From the NCBI GenBank assembly GCA_012064385.1, contig QRDG01000473.1, positions 4,719,965 to 4,783,964 on the forward strand: a stretch of DNA of 64,000 bases. Reading direction: 5' to 3'. Origin of the DNA: Puccinellia tenuiflora (taxonomy: Eukaryota > Streptophyta > Magnoliopsida > Poales > Poaceae). This document shows positions 23,993-35,155 of this stretch, in pieces. How positions within the stretch are numbered: position 1 is the first letter of the stretch; each line of letters begins with the position of its first letter. The notes beneath the pieces were generated by a model. It was not told the origin of the DNA. It was given only the letters and a program-made list of their open reading frames with translations, and made no database searches. Made by a program: the position numbers and the translations under genes.

Positions 23993-25752
23993 TGTTGGGA
24001 ATATGCCCTAGAGGCAATAATAGAATGATTTATTAGCATATTCATGTTTATGATAATAGTTTATTATCCATGATATAATTGTATTAATTTGAAACATAAT
24101 ACATGTGTGGAATATAAACAAACAAGTGTCCTTAGTAAACCTCTACCGGACTAGTTCGTTAGTCAAGAGATGGTTAGAGTTTCCTAACCATGGACTTGTT
24201 ACAGTCACTTGATAACAGAGTCAATCATTGGGAGAATGATGTGATGGACAAGACCCAATAATAAAGAGTTGCAATTGATCGTGTCACACAGTTTCATTGC
24301 GAACGCTTTTAGTATATGCCAAGTATAGTTTCCTTAGACCATGAGATTATATCACTCCCGTTTACCAGAGGAATACTTTGTGGACATCAAACGTTCCTTC
24401 ATAACTAGGTGATTATAAAGGTGGCTTTCAGGTATCTCGATGGTAGGTTGTTGGGTGATATCTATCAAGAGTGGGATTTGTCCCTCCATGTGATGGAGTA
24501 GAATATCTTTGGGCCCACTCGGTAATATAGCATATGGAAAGTTTGCAAACATGTGATTAGGAGTAATCACGGAGATCCTATATTACGGATGAGTAAAGAG
24601 AATTTGCCAGGTAACGAGATGGAACTAGATATGGAGATATCGATGATCAAATCTCGGGCAAATTAAATATCATGAGACAAAGGGAATCGTATACGAGATT
24701 AATTGAATCTCCGGCATTGTGGTCCAACCGATACAGAACTTCGTTGAATATGTAGGAGTCAATATGGGCATCCCGGTCCCGCTATTGATTATTGATCGGA
24801 TCATGTCTGCATATTCTCGAACCCGTAGGGTCACACACTTAACGCTCCGATATAGCTAGGGTTTGCGATGAGATATTTGATGGTATGAATGAATGGTGAT
24901 TCGGAGTCTCGGATGAGATCCTAGACATCACAAGGAGTTACGGAAGAGTCCGGAGATAAAGTTTCATATAAGGAAAGTGGTTTCCAGGGTTCAGGAAAAG
25001 TTCGGGAATTTTTCGGCAGAGTATCGGAATATTCTAGAAGGTTCCTGGGGGGTCGCATAGTGGGGCCCACGTGCCCTAATGGCCCACATGGACCAAAGGG
25101 GCGTGCAGCAGCCCACATGGGCTGGCCACACCAGCCCCCCATGGTCCATGCGGCCCAACATGTGAAAAAGGCCTAAAACCCTAAGGGGGTGCCTTGGGGG
25201 GTAAGTTTCCCCCTTGACCACCGCCCCTAGGCTTGGAGGAGGGGCCAAGGAAGCCCCCCCCCCCACGCCTATATAAAGAGGAGGGGAGGGCTGGGGCGTG
25301 GCACCCCATCCCCAAGCCGCACCACCCCTCTCCTCTGTCCTCTCTCTCTCGTACACAGCTTGGCGAAGCCCTCTCCGCAGGAAAACCTCCACCATCTCCA
25401 CCTCCACGCCGTCATGCTGTTGGGATCTCACGAGCCACTTCTTCCTCGCTTCCAGGATCATGGAGAAGAAGTCTTCATCAAGCTGTACGTGTGGAAACCG
25501 CGGAGGTGCTGCTCATGCGGCGCTCCATCGGATTGGATCTTAGATCGGAAAATACATCTCCTCGTGACTAGATGAGTCTAGTTGCGTGGATCGACAGACC
25601 AACCCCTACATCGATAAAAGGCTTTGTTCGTTCTTCGAGGGTAAGAGATTGGATCTCATCTTTGCTACCTTCATCTAATAGATCTAGATCCGTTGGGTTT
25701 CTTCCGCCTATTTCGTAGGAAACTTTTTGTTTTCTATGTAAGGAACCCTACA
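23993..25752 (+). repeat. 5' LTR of the BARE-like element
   Basis: 1760 bp. TATA box tatataaag at 25270-25278, followed by a C/T-rich leader. The ORFs in the U5 part (25233-25575) recur in the 3' LTR and are not genes. Confidence 0.9.
25270..25278 (+). promoter_or_regulatory. TATA box, BARE-like 5' LTR
   Basis: tatataaag followed by a G/A-rich stretch; the copy in the 3' LTR is at 31730-31738. Confidence 0.7.
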
Positions 25753-25753
25753 G

Positions 25754-25766
25754 TGCTATCAGAGCC
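25754..25766 (+). other. primer binding site, initiator Met tRNA type
   Basis: tgctatcagagcc two bases after the 5' LTR. It matches the usual plant copia site (tggtatcagagcc) with one change (g to c) at position 3. Confidence 0.7.
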
Positions 25767-27008
25767 TATATCTATTCGTAGATGTTGGTGCGATTAGAAC
25801 ACAAGGAGTTGTGGGCGTTGATATTTTTGTTACTACCTTCTCGCGTGTATTTTGTATCTTATTGGATGGTTGGATTGAAGCGGCCCAGACCAACTTTACT
25901 CGTCCACGCACGAGGGACCGGTTCCACGATTGACATGCAACTTGTATTGCATAAGTGGCTGGCGGGTGTCTGTTTCTCTAGCTATGGTGATATGCAATCT
26001 ACAATGGGAGGCCTTTAAAAAGGATGAGTAAATAAACAACTTCTCTATTACCGTTGTGGTTTTTGCGTAGATTAGAACGGTTCTATCTCGTTTACCCAAG
26101 CCACGTAAAAATTGCACAAAGAAAGTAGAGGACGTCTAACTTGTTTTTGCAGGGTTTGTGATGTGGTATGGCCAATGTGTGATTTGTGATAATGTATGCA
26201 ATGATCATGTTTGTAATCTTTCACGACTTGCATGTCGATGAGTACGACAACCGACAGGAGCCATATGGTTGTCTCTTATTTTATGTGACCCGCATGTCAA
26301 TGAATCACCATGTAATTGCTTTACTTTATCGCTAAGTGTAGCAATAGTCGTAGTTGCAATAGTTGGTGGACACAACCATGGTGGTGGCGCCACAATGCTG
26401 GAGATGATGGAGATCATGCCGGTGCTTGGAGATGGAGATCAAAGGCACAAGAAGAAAAGGCTATACCATATCACAATATCTATATTGCATGTGATGTTAA
26501 TCCTTTTTATGCACCTTATTGCTTGCTTTGATGTGATCGTGATGGTAGCATGATAAGGTGATCTCTCACGTTAATATCAAGATAATAAAGTGTTCTCCCC
26601 TAGGATGCACCGTTGCAAAAGTTCGTCGTTTTGAAGCACCACGTGATGATCGGGTGTGATAGACTCTACGTTCGCATACAACGGGTGTAAGCCAGATTTA
26701 TACATGTGGAAATACTACGGTAAGCTTGACGAGCCTAACATGTACATACATGGCCTCGGGAACACAGAACCGAAAAGTTGAACATGAGTCATATGAATGA
26801 TATGATCAACACGGAGTTGTTCACCATTGAAGCTACATCATCTCACGTGATGATCGGTTGTGGTGTAGTGAATTTGGATCGTGTGTCACTAAAACAACCA
26901 GAGAGATGTTGAGTTTAGTGGGAGTTCATGTAGTAATTTTGATTAAGATGAACTAAAATTATCATAAACAAAAGTCCTAAGATGTCTTTGCAAAAATCCT
27001 TGTAGATC
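25767..27008 (+). other. untranslated leader of the BARE-like element
   Basis: About 1.2 kb between primer binding site and gag start, as expected for BARE relatives. Short ORFs only. Confidence 0.5.
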
Positions 27009-27656
27009 ATGGCCGACTATGGTCGTCTTTTCATGGCCGAGTAGCTGCGTCTAGATGGGTCAAACTTTATCGAGTGGTACCTGCTTTTGTGTGAAGTCCT
27101 ACACACCAATGACTTGCTTTACGTGCTAGAAGAACCAATAGGAGATAAACCCAACGCTTCTGCAACTGAGGAACAACACATAAAATGGCTTCGCCAAGAA
27201 ACCACTTACTTACAAGTTGAGTGGTTGATGTGCACCTGCATGAATTCTGACCTGAGTAGTCAATTTGAAGACTTGCGTACCAATGAGATTGTTGATGAGC
27301 TGAAAAATAGGTTCATAGCACAAGTCAGAATTGCGAGGTTTGAGAATCTGAATGAGTTTCTTTCACTCAAGATGGAAGAAAACACTTGTTTCGAACAACA
27401 CCTGAGGAAGATGCATGAGATTCATCACCGTCTAGTGCTTGTTTGGGACTACTTGATGACAGATGAATTCGCGATAGATGGGGTGCTGCGCTCGCTTCCC
27501 CCCAGCTTCAAGAATTATGTCAGGGACTATGTCATGGGAAGGGATTCGATCACTTTCTGTGAGTTTGTGTCTCGGCTGCGTCATGTCAAAGTGGAACCCA
27601 TAGCAGGAGAAGTTATGCAGAAGTTATATTTTGATATACGAGTTATAAATGTTTAA
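27009..27656 (+). pseudogene. gag: gag of the BARE-like element, stop at codon 12
   Basis: ATG at 27009 in frame with the long open stretch, but TAG at 27042-27044 ends it after 11 codons. The rest (to 27656) encodes a copia Gag core of the UBN2 type with helices around 'VDELKNRF' and 'DEFAIDGVLRSLPPSF'. The C-terminal zinc knuckle is absent: the reading runs out after 'VKVEPIAGEV' into unrelated codons. In a working element Gag forms the cytoplasmic virus-like particle. This copy could not make it. Confidence 0.8.
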
Positions 27657-30455
27657 ATGTCCTCTTTACACTTGTGGCTAAGTATTTGATACTTGTGCTG
27701 TTTTATGAAAACAGGACCTGCCGTTTGAGAAGTGCAATGGATGGACTGAGTGGATATCGCGGGATGATGGCAATCAAGGAGTTGGTGCTGGCGACATTCT
27801 ACTTCTACATTTATCGTTTTTGATTAGAGGATTTGAATGAGTTTTTTGTAATCGAATTAAGTGTGATATTTACATTAGTGTGTCTCAGTTGTGAGACGGT
27901 TATTCATGTTAAAGACAAGTGGTTGTTCTATTTTCATGAGTAATTCTTTTTGGTGATCGCGTTTCGATTATGAGATTATTATCCTTATTTTAATCTAGAG
28001 GATGATTAGTTAAACATTTATAAAATATGGGACATACTAAAGATATCCAAAACTTAATAATGACAATTGTTTTAGTCATGCTAAATATTGAATAAACATT
28101 TTGATGTTTTATCAATGCGCCTTATTGAAGGAGTATGACTAAAATGCCACCATTTGGAAAGGTGCCATGAGTTGCCGAAAATAAACACAAGTGTTGGTTG
28201 TATTTTTCAGCAAATGTTAGATGTCATTATTTTGTGTGCTCCATCATAAATGAAATGATTAAATAGGTGTATTTATTCGAGTTATGATATTTGATGAAGA
28301 TCAAATAAAATTTTGGAGTTTAGGATATTAAGTTAACAAGAAAATTGAGTCTTTGATTTGATCAAAAGAGACAAAATATTTGAGTTATATGTTAGTATGC
28401 GGACTTGTGAGAAGTGTTATCACAAATTACAATGTTTAGAATATTTCAAAGGCGTTTGATATGTCCTAAGATATCGTAATCACGCACTATTCGATATTGT
28501 GTGGTCTCAAAGAAGGGTTTTATTTTGAGGTTTAATAAAATAACATTTAGATTTATTTAATAAACACTCTGTTTAGAAATAAGGATCTATTTAATTATTC
28601 GCATAAACGATTCCATATGAGTTGTGAGAGGTCGTGGTAATTATGAGATAATTAGAGACTATTGCGAATAATGTTGTAGTATATTCATAAGTGTGACTAT
28701 GAATGTGGTTCCACAATATGAGCCAAAAAGTTTCAAACCAATTTGTTGGTTTTGCTAAGTATTTTAGTGGTTTATCGTGAAAAGTTTTCATTGATAAAGA
28801 ATTGCTGGAATAAATTGAGAAGCTCAAACCTTGCCTGTTTATGTATCAAGTGGCACATATGCAAAGTGCTTTGTTGGTTAAAACTTGACACATGAAGGAA
28901 TTAATGATGGTGATCATTGAATTTCGGTTTAGCTTGTCTAAAGGAGGTAGGATTCAAGAATATTAAATTTTTTCAGGTTACAAAATAATATTCATGATTT
29001 ACTTGTCATGTTCAAGAAGCAAGACATACCTACAAAACTACAAAGAAGAAATAGAAGAATTAAATATGAAAGTGACTAAGAGTCATCCTATGTTAAGTTT
29101 AAATCACAAAGTAATTGTTACTTGATTTTGTGAAAGTGATGTTTCACATATTTTATTCCTCAAAAGGAGTTTTGTAGAAAATAAATAAAACTTAAAGCTA
29201 GCAAAGTACTAGTGTTCGTATATGAGTTCTCGATTTAAAAGTTAATTAAGATTTTGGAGGTGTCCAAAATATCGAGAAGGTGCATAAAGAATTGAGTGGG
29301 ATCTAATTAAAATATGTGGTGACAAATATCAAGTGAGAGCAGAAACTAATTTCCATAATCAAATATGTGGAGACATGAGTTTGAGTGGGAGCTAGTGAAT
29401 CATTGTTAAATCAAATATAGAGATAACATATTTCCGAGTGGGAGCCAAAGTGGTTTCACAATTTAATATATGTATGGTGTATATTTGAGTGGGAGTTTAC
29501 AACATCTTGTTTGTGTGAAATGGAGATTTCATAAATGTTATAAATAAGTCAGGAACCAAAGTATAACTTATGAAATTAGTTTTGAGCGTCAAATATCTAT
29601 GGAGATAGATGTATTTGATAAGCATTATGTCAGGATGTTAAACCTAAGTAAGATTTTGAAGGAGTTCAAAATGGAACAAGAAAAGAAAGGTTCATTTGCT
29701 TGTGAGAAATAGGTGAAACATTGAGTTGATGACTCAGTACAAGAATAATGGTTGGAGGATATGTTGGTATTCGCTATGACTTGCTCATAGGACTAAACAT
29801 ATAAGAACCATAATTTTGTATTTGACGAAACATGACCCGAGTTCTTGGTTAGAAGAACGTGTTAGGAATGAGGAGTCATTTCAACATGGAGATGAGATAA
29901 TTGAATCTAGAGAATGGTAGACTTGGTTGAAGTCACGACACCAAACTAGATGGAGATCTCATGAAGAAAGATGCGCAGCGAAAGCGTGATCGAAAATATC
30001 GAAGTGACTTGGATTGCACTATCGATTTGTTGAGTCTACAACATATAGGAGTATATGATTAATTCAAGGATTAAAAGATATAATATTTTCGTTTGAGAGA
30101 TTTTGTTTCAAGATTGAGTGAGTTCCGGGTGCACATGCTATGTGAAATCTCTTTTGACTGATCATACGTCATGTAGGCATAAAAGGGAAACGAAAGTCTC
30201 ACTCTGTAACCAAATATATTATATTCGTCATATGATGATGAGGTTTATCATGTGATGATATGAGGTTTATCATGTGATGATAAAGTATTGTCGAAGTAGG
30301 TGACATTGACATTTTGCAAAGACATAGAGAACTGTATAGTACAGTACACGGACAGAACCTCTTCCACGAGCAAACATGATCAGCACTGAGACTCCATGGG
30401 TGTTGGATCGAGAAAATGTAAACTAGATTTATTAACTCTAGTGCAAGTGGGAGAC
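27657..30455 (+). other. AT-rich interior of the BARE-like element, no recognisable pol
   Basis: No protease, integrase or RT motif can be read in any frame. A short segment at 27709-27838 (after an acceptor-like 'gaaaacag') stays open and is more GC-rich than its surroundings. Around 29370-29500 the word gagtgggag recurs. The 3' edge carries the polypurine tract aagtgggaga (30446-30455). Confidence 0.5.
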
Positions 30456-32211
30456 TGTTGCGAATATGCCCTAGAGGCAATAATAAAATGTTTATTAGCA
30501 TATTCATGTTTATGATAATAGTTTATTATCCATGCTATAATTGTATTAATTGGAAACATAATACATGTGTGGAATATAAACAAACAGGTGTCCCCAGTAA
30601 GCCTCTACCGGACTAGTTCGTTAGTCAAGAGATGGTTAGAGTTTCCTAACCATGGACTTGTTACAATCACTTGATAACGGAGTCAATCATTGGGAGAATG
30701 ATGTGATGGACAAGACCCAATAATAAAGAGTTGCAATTGATCGTGTCACCCAGTTTCATTGCCAACGCTTTTAGTATATGGCAAGTATAGTTTCCTTAGA
30801 ACATGAGATTATATCACTCTCGCTTACCAGAGGAATACTTTGTGGACATCAAACTTCGCTTCGTAACTGGGTGATTATAAAGGTGGCTTTCAGGTATCTC
30901 CGATGGTAGGTTGTTGGGTGATATGTATCAAGAGTGGGATTTGTCCCTCCATGTGATGGAGTAGAATATCTCTAGGCCCACTCAGTAATATAGCATCTGG
31001 AAAGTTTGCAAACATGTGATTAGGAGTAATCACGGAGATCCTATATTACGGACGAGTAAAGAAAATTTTCCAGGTAACGAGATGGAACTAGATATGGAGA
31101 TATCGATGATCAAATCTCGGGCAAATTAAATATCATGAGACAAAGGGAATAGTATACGAGATTAATTGAATCTCCGGCATCGTGGTTCAACCGATAAAGA
31201 ACTTCGTAGAATATGTAGGAGTCACTATGGGCATCCCGGTCCCGCTATTGATTATTGATCGGATCATGTCTGCATATTCTCGAACCCGTAGGGTCACACA
31301 CTTAACGCTCCGATGTAGCTAGGGTTTGCGAAGAGATATTTGATGGTATGAACGAATGGTGATTCGGAGTCTCGGATGAGATCCTAGACATCACGAGGAG
31401 TTCCGAAAGAGTCCGGAGATAAAGTTTCATATAAGGAAAGTGGTTTCCAGGGTTTCGGAAAAGTTCGGGAATTTTCCGGCAGAGTATCGGAATATTCTAG
31501 AAGGCTCCTTGGGGGTCGCATAGTGGGGCCCACGTGCCCTAATGGCCCACATGGACCAAAGGGGCGTGCAGCAGCCCACATGGGCTGGCCGCACCAGCCC
31601 CCCATGGCCCATGCGGCCCAACGTGTGAAAAAGGCCTAAAACCCTAAGGGGGTGCCTTGGGGGGTAAGTTTCCCCGTTGGCCGCCACACCTAGGCTTGGA
31701 GGAGGGGCCAAGGCAGCCCCCCCCACGCGTATATAAAGAGGAGGGGAGGGCTGGGGCGTGGCACCCCATCCCGCCGCACCACCCCTCTCCTCCCTCCTCT
31801 CTCTTTCTTGTACACGGCTTGGCGAAGCCCTGTCCGCGGGAAAACCTCCACCATCTCCACCACCACGCCGTCGTGCTGCTGGGATCTCACAAGCCACTTC
31901 TTCCTCGCTTGCGGGATCAAGGAGAAGAAGTCTTCATCGAGTTGTACGTGTGGATACCGCGGAGGTGCTGCTCTTGCGGTACTCCGTCGGATTGGATCTC
32001 AGATCGGATAATACATCTCTTCGCGACTAGATGAGTCTAGTTGCGGGGATCGATAGACCAATCCCTGCATCGACAAAAGGCTTTGTTCGTTCTTCGAGGG
32101 TAAGAGATTGGATCTCATATTCGCTACCTTCGTCTAATAGATCTAGATCCGTTGGGTTTCTTCCGCCTGTTTCGTAGGAAAAGTTTTGTTTTCTATGCAA
32201 CGAACCCTACA
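30456..32211 (+). repeat. 3' LTR of the BARE-like element
   Basis: 1756 bp, same start and end as the 5' LTR apart from scattered substitutions and small indels (for example the fifth base of the LTR is C instead of G). TATA tatataaag at 31730-31738. Confidence 0.9.
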
Positions 32212-32332
32212 CACTGGTGATATTTTAATATGATGCTAAGTATTGCAGGTTTGAAATGTATTCATTAAATATTCTTCACGCCATAAAGGCGAAAAAGGCT
32301 AGCCAATAATATGCCCTTTTGGTTCCTTTGTC

Positions 32333-32620
32333 AGGTCGGCCTTGCCGGGCCCAAGGCCAGGCCCAAGGCCGGCCGGCTCGGTCACCCTACCGGCCTCCTA
32401 TGCGGCCAAGGCCGGGCAAAGGGCGGGCACAAGGCCGGCCGGCTCGGGCACCTGGACGGCCTCCTGCTTCCACGGCAAGCCGGCCTAGGCCGGGCCCAAG
32501 GCCGGCCGTCTCGGCCACCGTGTCGGCCTCCTGTGCAATGCAAGGCCGGCCTCTCTGCTCTAAGGCCCGCCCCCAAGATTCCAGGCTGGGCCGAAGGCCG
32601 GGCTCATGGGGAAAGAAGAT
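32333..32620. repeat. GGCCGG-rich tract 2, in the Sirevirus LTR
   Basis: Dense ggccggc and aaggccgg words upstream of the LTR TATA box at 32652. Compositionally like the tract at 17390-17640 of the same element. Confidence 0.6.
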
Positions 32621-33375
32621 AACTCTTCAACAGCCGGTTTTTGGGGAGGGGTATAAATACCCCTCCACCTACCTCCAGCCAGGGTGCTTGTTCAACATTA
32701 AAAAACCACCATTATTGCAAGCTCAAGAATCACTAGATCTCCCAATCCCTCCACCTAAACTCGTTTATCTTTGGCGGATTGAAGGAGAAGGCCTGAATCA
32801 ACATCTTCACCAAGTAGTTTTTCACTTCCCCCTCATTCACTTGAGGGATTTCGTTTCTAGGGTTTTCTTGTAATCTCTAGATTCGTCTTGCTTACTAGTT
32901 GTTGTAATTGTGACATATTGGTGTATTGGGAGCCCCCGATTGAGTTGTGGGTGTGTGCCTCAAGTACATTGTAAAGGCTCCGGATTCCGCCTTGAAGGAT
33001 TCCGATAGTGTAAGGTGAACCGAGCCTTTGTTGCGAGGTTCATCGGAGAATAGAGTGAGGCCTTTGTGGCGTTGAGTAGGCTTTTGTGGCGAGCTCACAC
33101 CCCTCTAACCAGACGTACTCACTTAACAAGGAGGAACTCGGGAATACATCCTTGCCTCCGCGTGCTTCTACTTTCGGTTATTTCTATCCCTTACTAGCTT
33201 TTACTTGTTTCGTGATAATTGCCTAGTGTTAGTTGCTTGCTTGTCATATAGGTAAATTCACCGTAGTTGCATATCTAGAGAATTTACCTTTTGTGTTAAG
33301 CCTAATTTGAAAAAGAATTAAAATTTGGTGTAGCACCTATTCACCCCCCCTCTAGGTGCCCATACGATTCTTTCA

Positions 33376-34450
33376 CCTCTTCACTCTGGCTGGGATCCAT
33401 GGTGTTGTGGTGAGGGGGGAGGAATGCGGGTGATGAACAGAGAAGGGGCCATGATATAGTCGGCTTCCCGGACATTAAACTCCGGCCAACTACTGCATTA
33501 ACCTCGTCGTAGTCGACGTGACGACTCGCTGCGTCGTCAGACGCCGCTGTGGGAGAGGCGCGACCTCGCTTCGACTGCTGCACGCGCATTGACGCCGCCG
33601 TGTAGGAGAGGTGAAACGACGACTCTCTACGACGTCATGAATGCCTTTGACCGGGGACGGTTTGCGGTTCGGCGTCTTGTGTCAATGACAGTGGGGCTCG
33701 TCCGTCAGTTTCGCGCGGTCAGTTTCGTTCAGCGCGCCCAAGCGGCTCCCGTCGTGGAGGGTGTGGGCTGGGTGTGCCGGACGAGCTATTGGGCCTTGCC
33801 GGACGAAACCGGGCTATTGGCGCCGCGACTGGGCGCCATTTTTCGTCCGGCACGCCCAATAGGGTTATTGGCGGCCCTATTGGCGTCCCGATTGGAGATG
33901 CTCTCAGCTCCGTTCTTCCCGTCCCAACCGCCGCCGCCGTTCTCTCTCCCGCACCTGCTCGCATCGCCGCACTAACCGATCATCGACATGGACCACCCGC
34001 AGCCTCCGGTCATCGATTTCCATGCCTCACCGACCCCATCGGTCTCACCTCGAGCTTCAGTGCATCCTGCAGTCGGCTTCCCGATCACCCCGTTGGTCGG
34101 ACCACCAAATCCTTCTACCACTGTGATGAAGCGGAAGCGGCAGGGCGACCACGTCGTCTCGGGGGCAGCACCCTCCCGATCGCGGGCTCCAAGCTCCCTC
34201 CCGCATACGGCACCGCCGTCTTGGGGGTCGGCTCCGCTTCGCCGGCGGCTCGAGGACGGGCAAAATCAAATGTCACCAAGTCGAAGGCCAAGGTTTCGGC
34301 GTCTCGAAGTCGCGATCCGATGGCCGATGGGCGCCGCGCCACCTTCAACTCTATCGGCATCCACAACATGTTCGACAAAACGACGGATAGGTAAATTCTC
34401 GTTCCCCTTTGCCTGATTCGGGATGAAGACAACGACATGAGGGAGAAAGC
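33376..34450 (+). other. debris with a possible Harbinger-type ORF fragment
   Basis: GC-rich sequence right of the Sirevirus. Paired segments with 'gccggacgaaacc' and 'ttcgtccggc' (33776-33860) look like part of a small DNA transposon. At 33988-34416 a stretch split over two frames includes 'HNMFDKTTDR', which resembles the short conserved motif of Harbinger-associated Myb-like proteins of grasses. No complete ORF or clear termini, so family assignment is weak. Confidence 0.3.
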
Positions 34451-34499
34451 GTCCCCATGGCATACGCTTCGCGTAGTTGGGCCGCAGGAGATAGTGGGC

Positions 34500-34755
34500 T
34501 AGAAGAGGAGTCGAGTCGGAAAGAGAGGAAGGCCGAAAGTGCTCCCTAGGTCAGCTATGAATTTTCGAAATTTTCCCAATTTCAGAATTGAAATAAGGAG
34601 AACGAAAAGGTAGAGGAAAAGAAAAGAGGGGAGGGTTTGCAAAAAAATATTTTGAATTTAGCAAAACTATTCAAGGTGATATGATGTATGATGAATCAAT
34701 GATGTAAAAAGAAAATAACAAGCAATTCTAATTTGTGAAAACCCAGGATATTACA
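34500..34755 (-). repeat. fragment of a reversed LTR
   Basis: Read on the minus strand it begins TGTAATATCCTGGG at 34755, like a TGTAAC-type gypsy LTR start, followed by AT-rich sequence. The other end is not identifiable. Confidence 0.35.
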
Positions 34756-35155
34756 GTTAATCTATGAAGATCAGGCTATACCCGCATCATCTTAGACTTG
34801 TTGAACTATTTTAAAGTTGATTTATGTCTATATACTTTTGAATTGTTAGTTTCTTACCAAAGGTCACAGCAAATAAATAAATTGCTTTGTACATAGCGAT
34901 CAAGTCGGCAAACCCAAATCATATTGAGGATTATTAGCAAATACTCGACATTCCATGATTCCAATCAAACAAATCCTACAAAGAAATATGATGCAATGTG
35001 GACGGCAAACAGCATAGAAAAAGGTGGGAGGCGCCATAATCCTATCAAAAGCAAGCGGACAAGGTGCGGTACAATGAGATTGCATGGTTGCAAAGAAGGC
35101 TTAGAAGTGTGCAGCATATTGACTATTAGCAGACAACCACACCGTATGTACCATC
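34756..35155 (-). other. 3' untranslated/flanking region of the SHMT gene
   Basis: Low-copy-looking AT-rich sequence downstream of the SHMT stop codon. No ORF of note. No canonical AATAAA was spotted on the minus strand. Confidence 0.4.

Larger units (their letters stand above)
23993..32211 (+). mobile_element. BARE/Angela-like Ty1/copia element, non-coding, TSD CACTG
   Basis: Two LTRs (23993-25752 and 30456-32211) begin with the BARE/Angela signature 'gaatatgccctagaggcaat' and end ACCCTACA. Flanking bases 23988-23992 and 32212-32216 are both CACTG, a perfect target duplication. The internal region is only 4.7 kb, with a broken gag and no recognisable pol, so the copy is a non-autonomous or heavily decayed derivative. 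It is inserted in the 3' LTR of the Sirevirus. By eye the two LTRs differ at a few percent of sites. Confidence 0.9.
12656..33375 (+). mobile_element. Sirevirus-type Ty1/copia element, decayed and twice interrupted
   Basis: Order is gag remnant, protease, integrase, reverse transcriptase, RNase H, envelope-like ORF, polypurine tract, 3' LTR, which is the Sirevirus (Maximus-like) plan. The 5' LTR and gag N-terminus are missing at the junction with LTR C. A reversed solo gypsy LTR (19326-23212) splits the envelope-like ORF and a BARE/Angela-like element (23993-32211) splits the 3' LTR. Several stops and frameshifts show that it is dead. The target duplication cannot be tested because the 5' end is absent. 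Confidence 0.85.
23940..33375 (+). mobile_element. 3' LTR of the Sirevirus, split by the BARE-like insertion
   Basis: LTR sequence is 23940-23992 plus 32217-33375 (about 1.2 kb once the insertion and one CACTG copy are removed). Ends are perfect inverted repeats: TGAAAGAA at 23940 and TTCTTTCA at 33368-33375. The typical Sirevirus end with a C-rich run before 'tctaggtgcc' is present at 33342-33360. TATA box tataaata at 32652-32659, set in a short palindrome (gggg...cccc). Confidence 0.8.

Noticed and set aside
25233..25575. Small ORFs in the BARE-like LTR (also at 31657-32034)
   Set aside because: Both lie in U5/leader sequence after the TATA box and differ by indels between the two LTRs; no sign of coding constraint.
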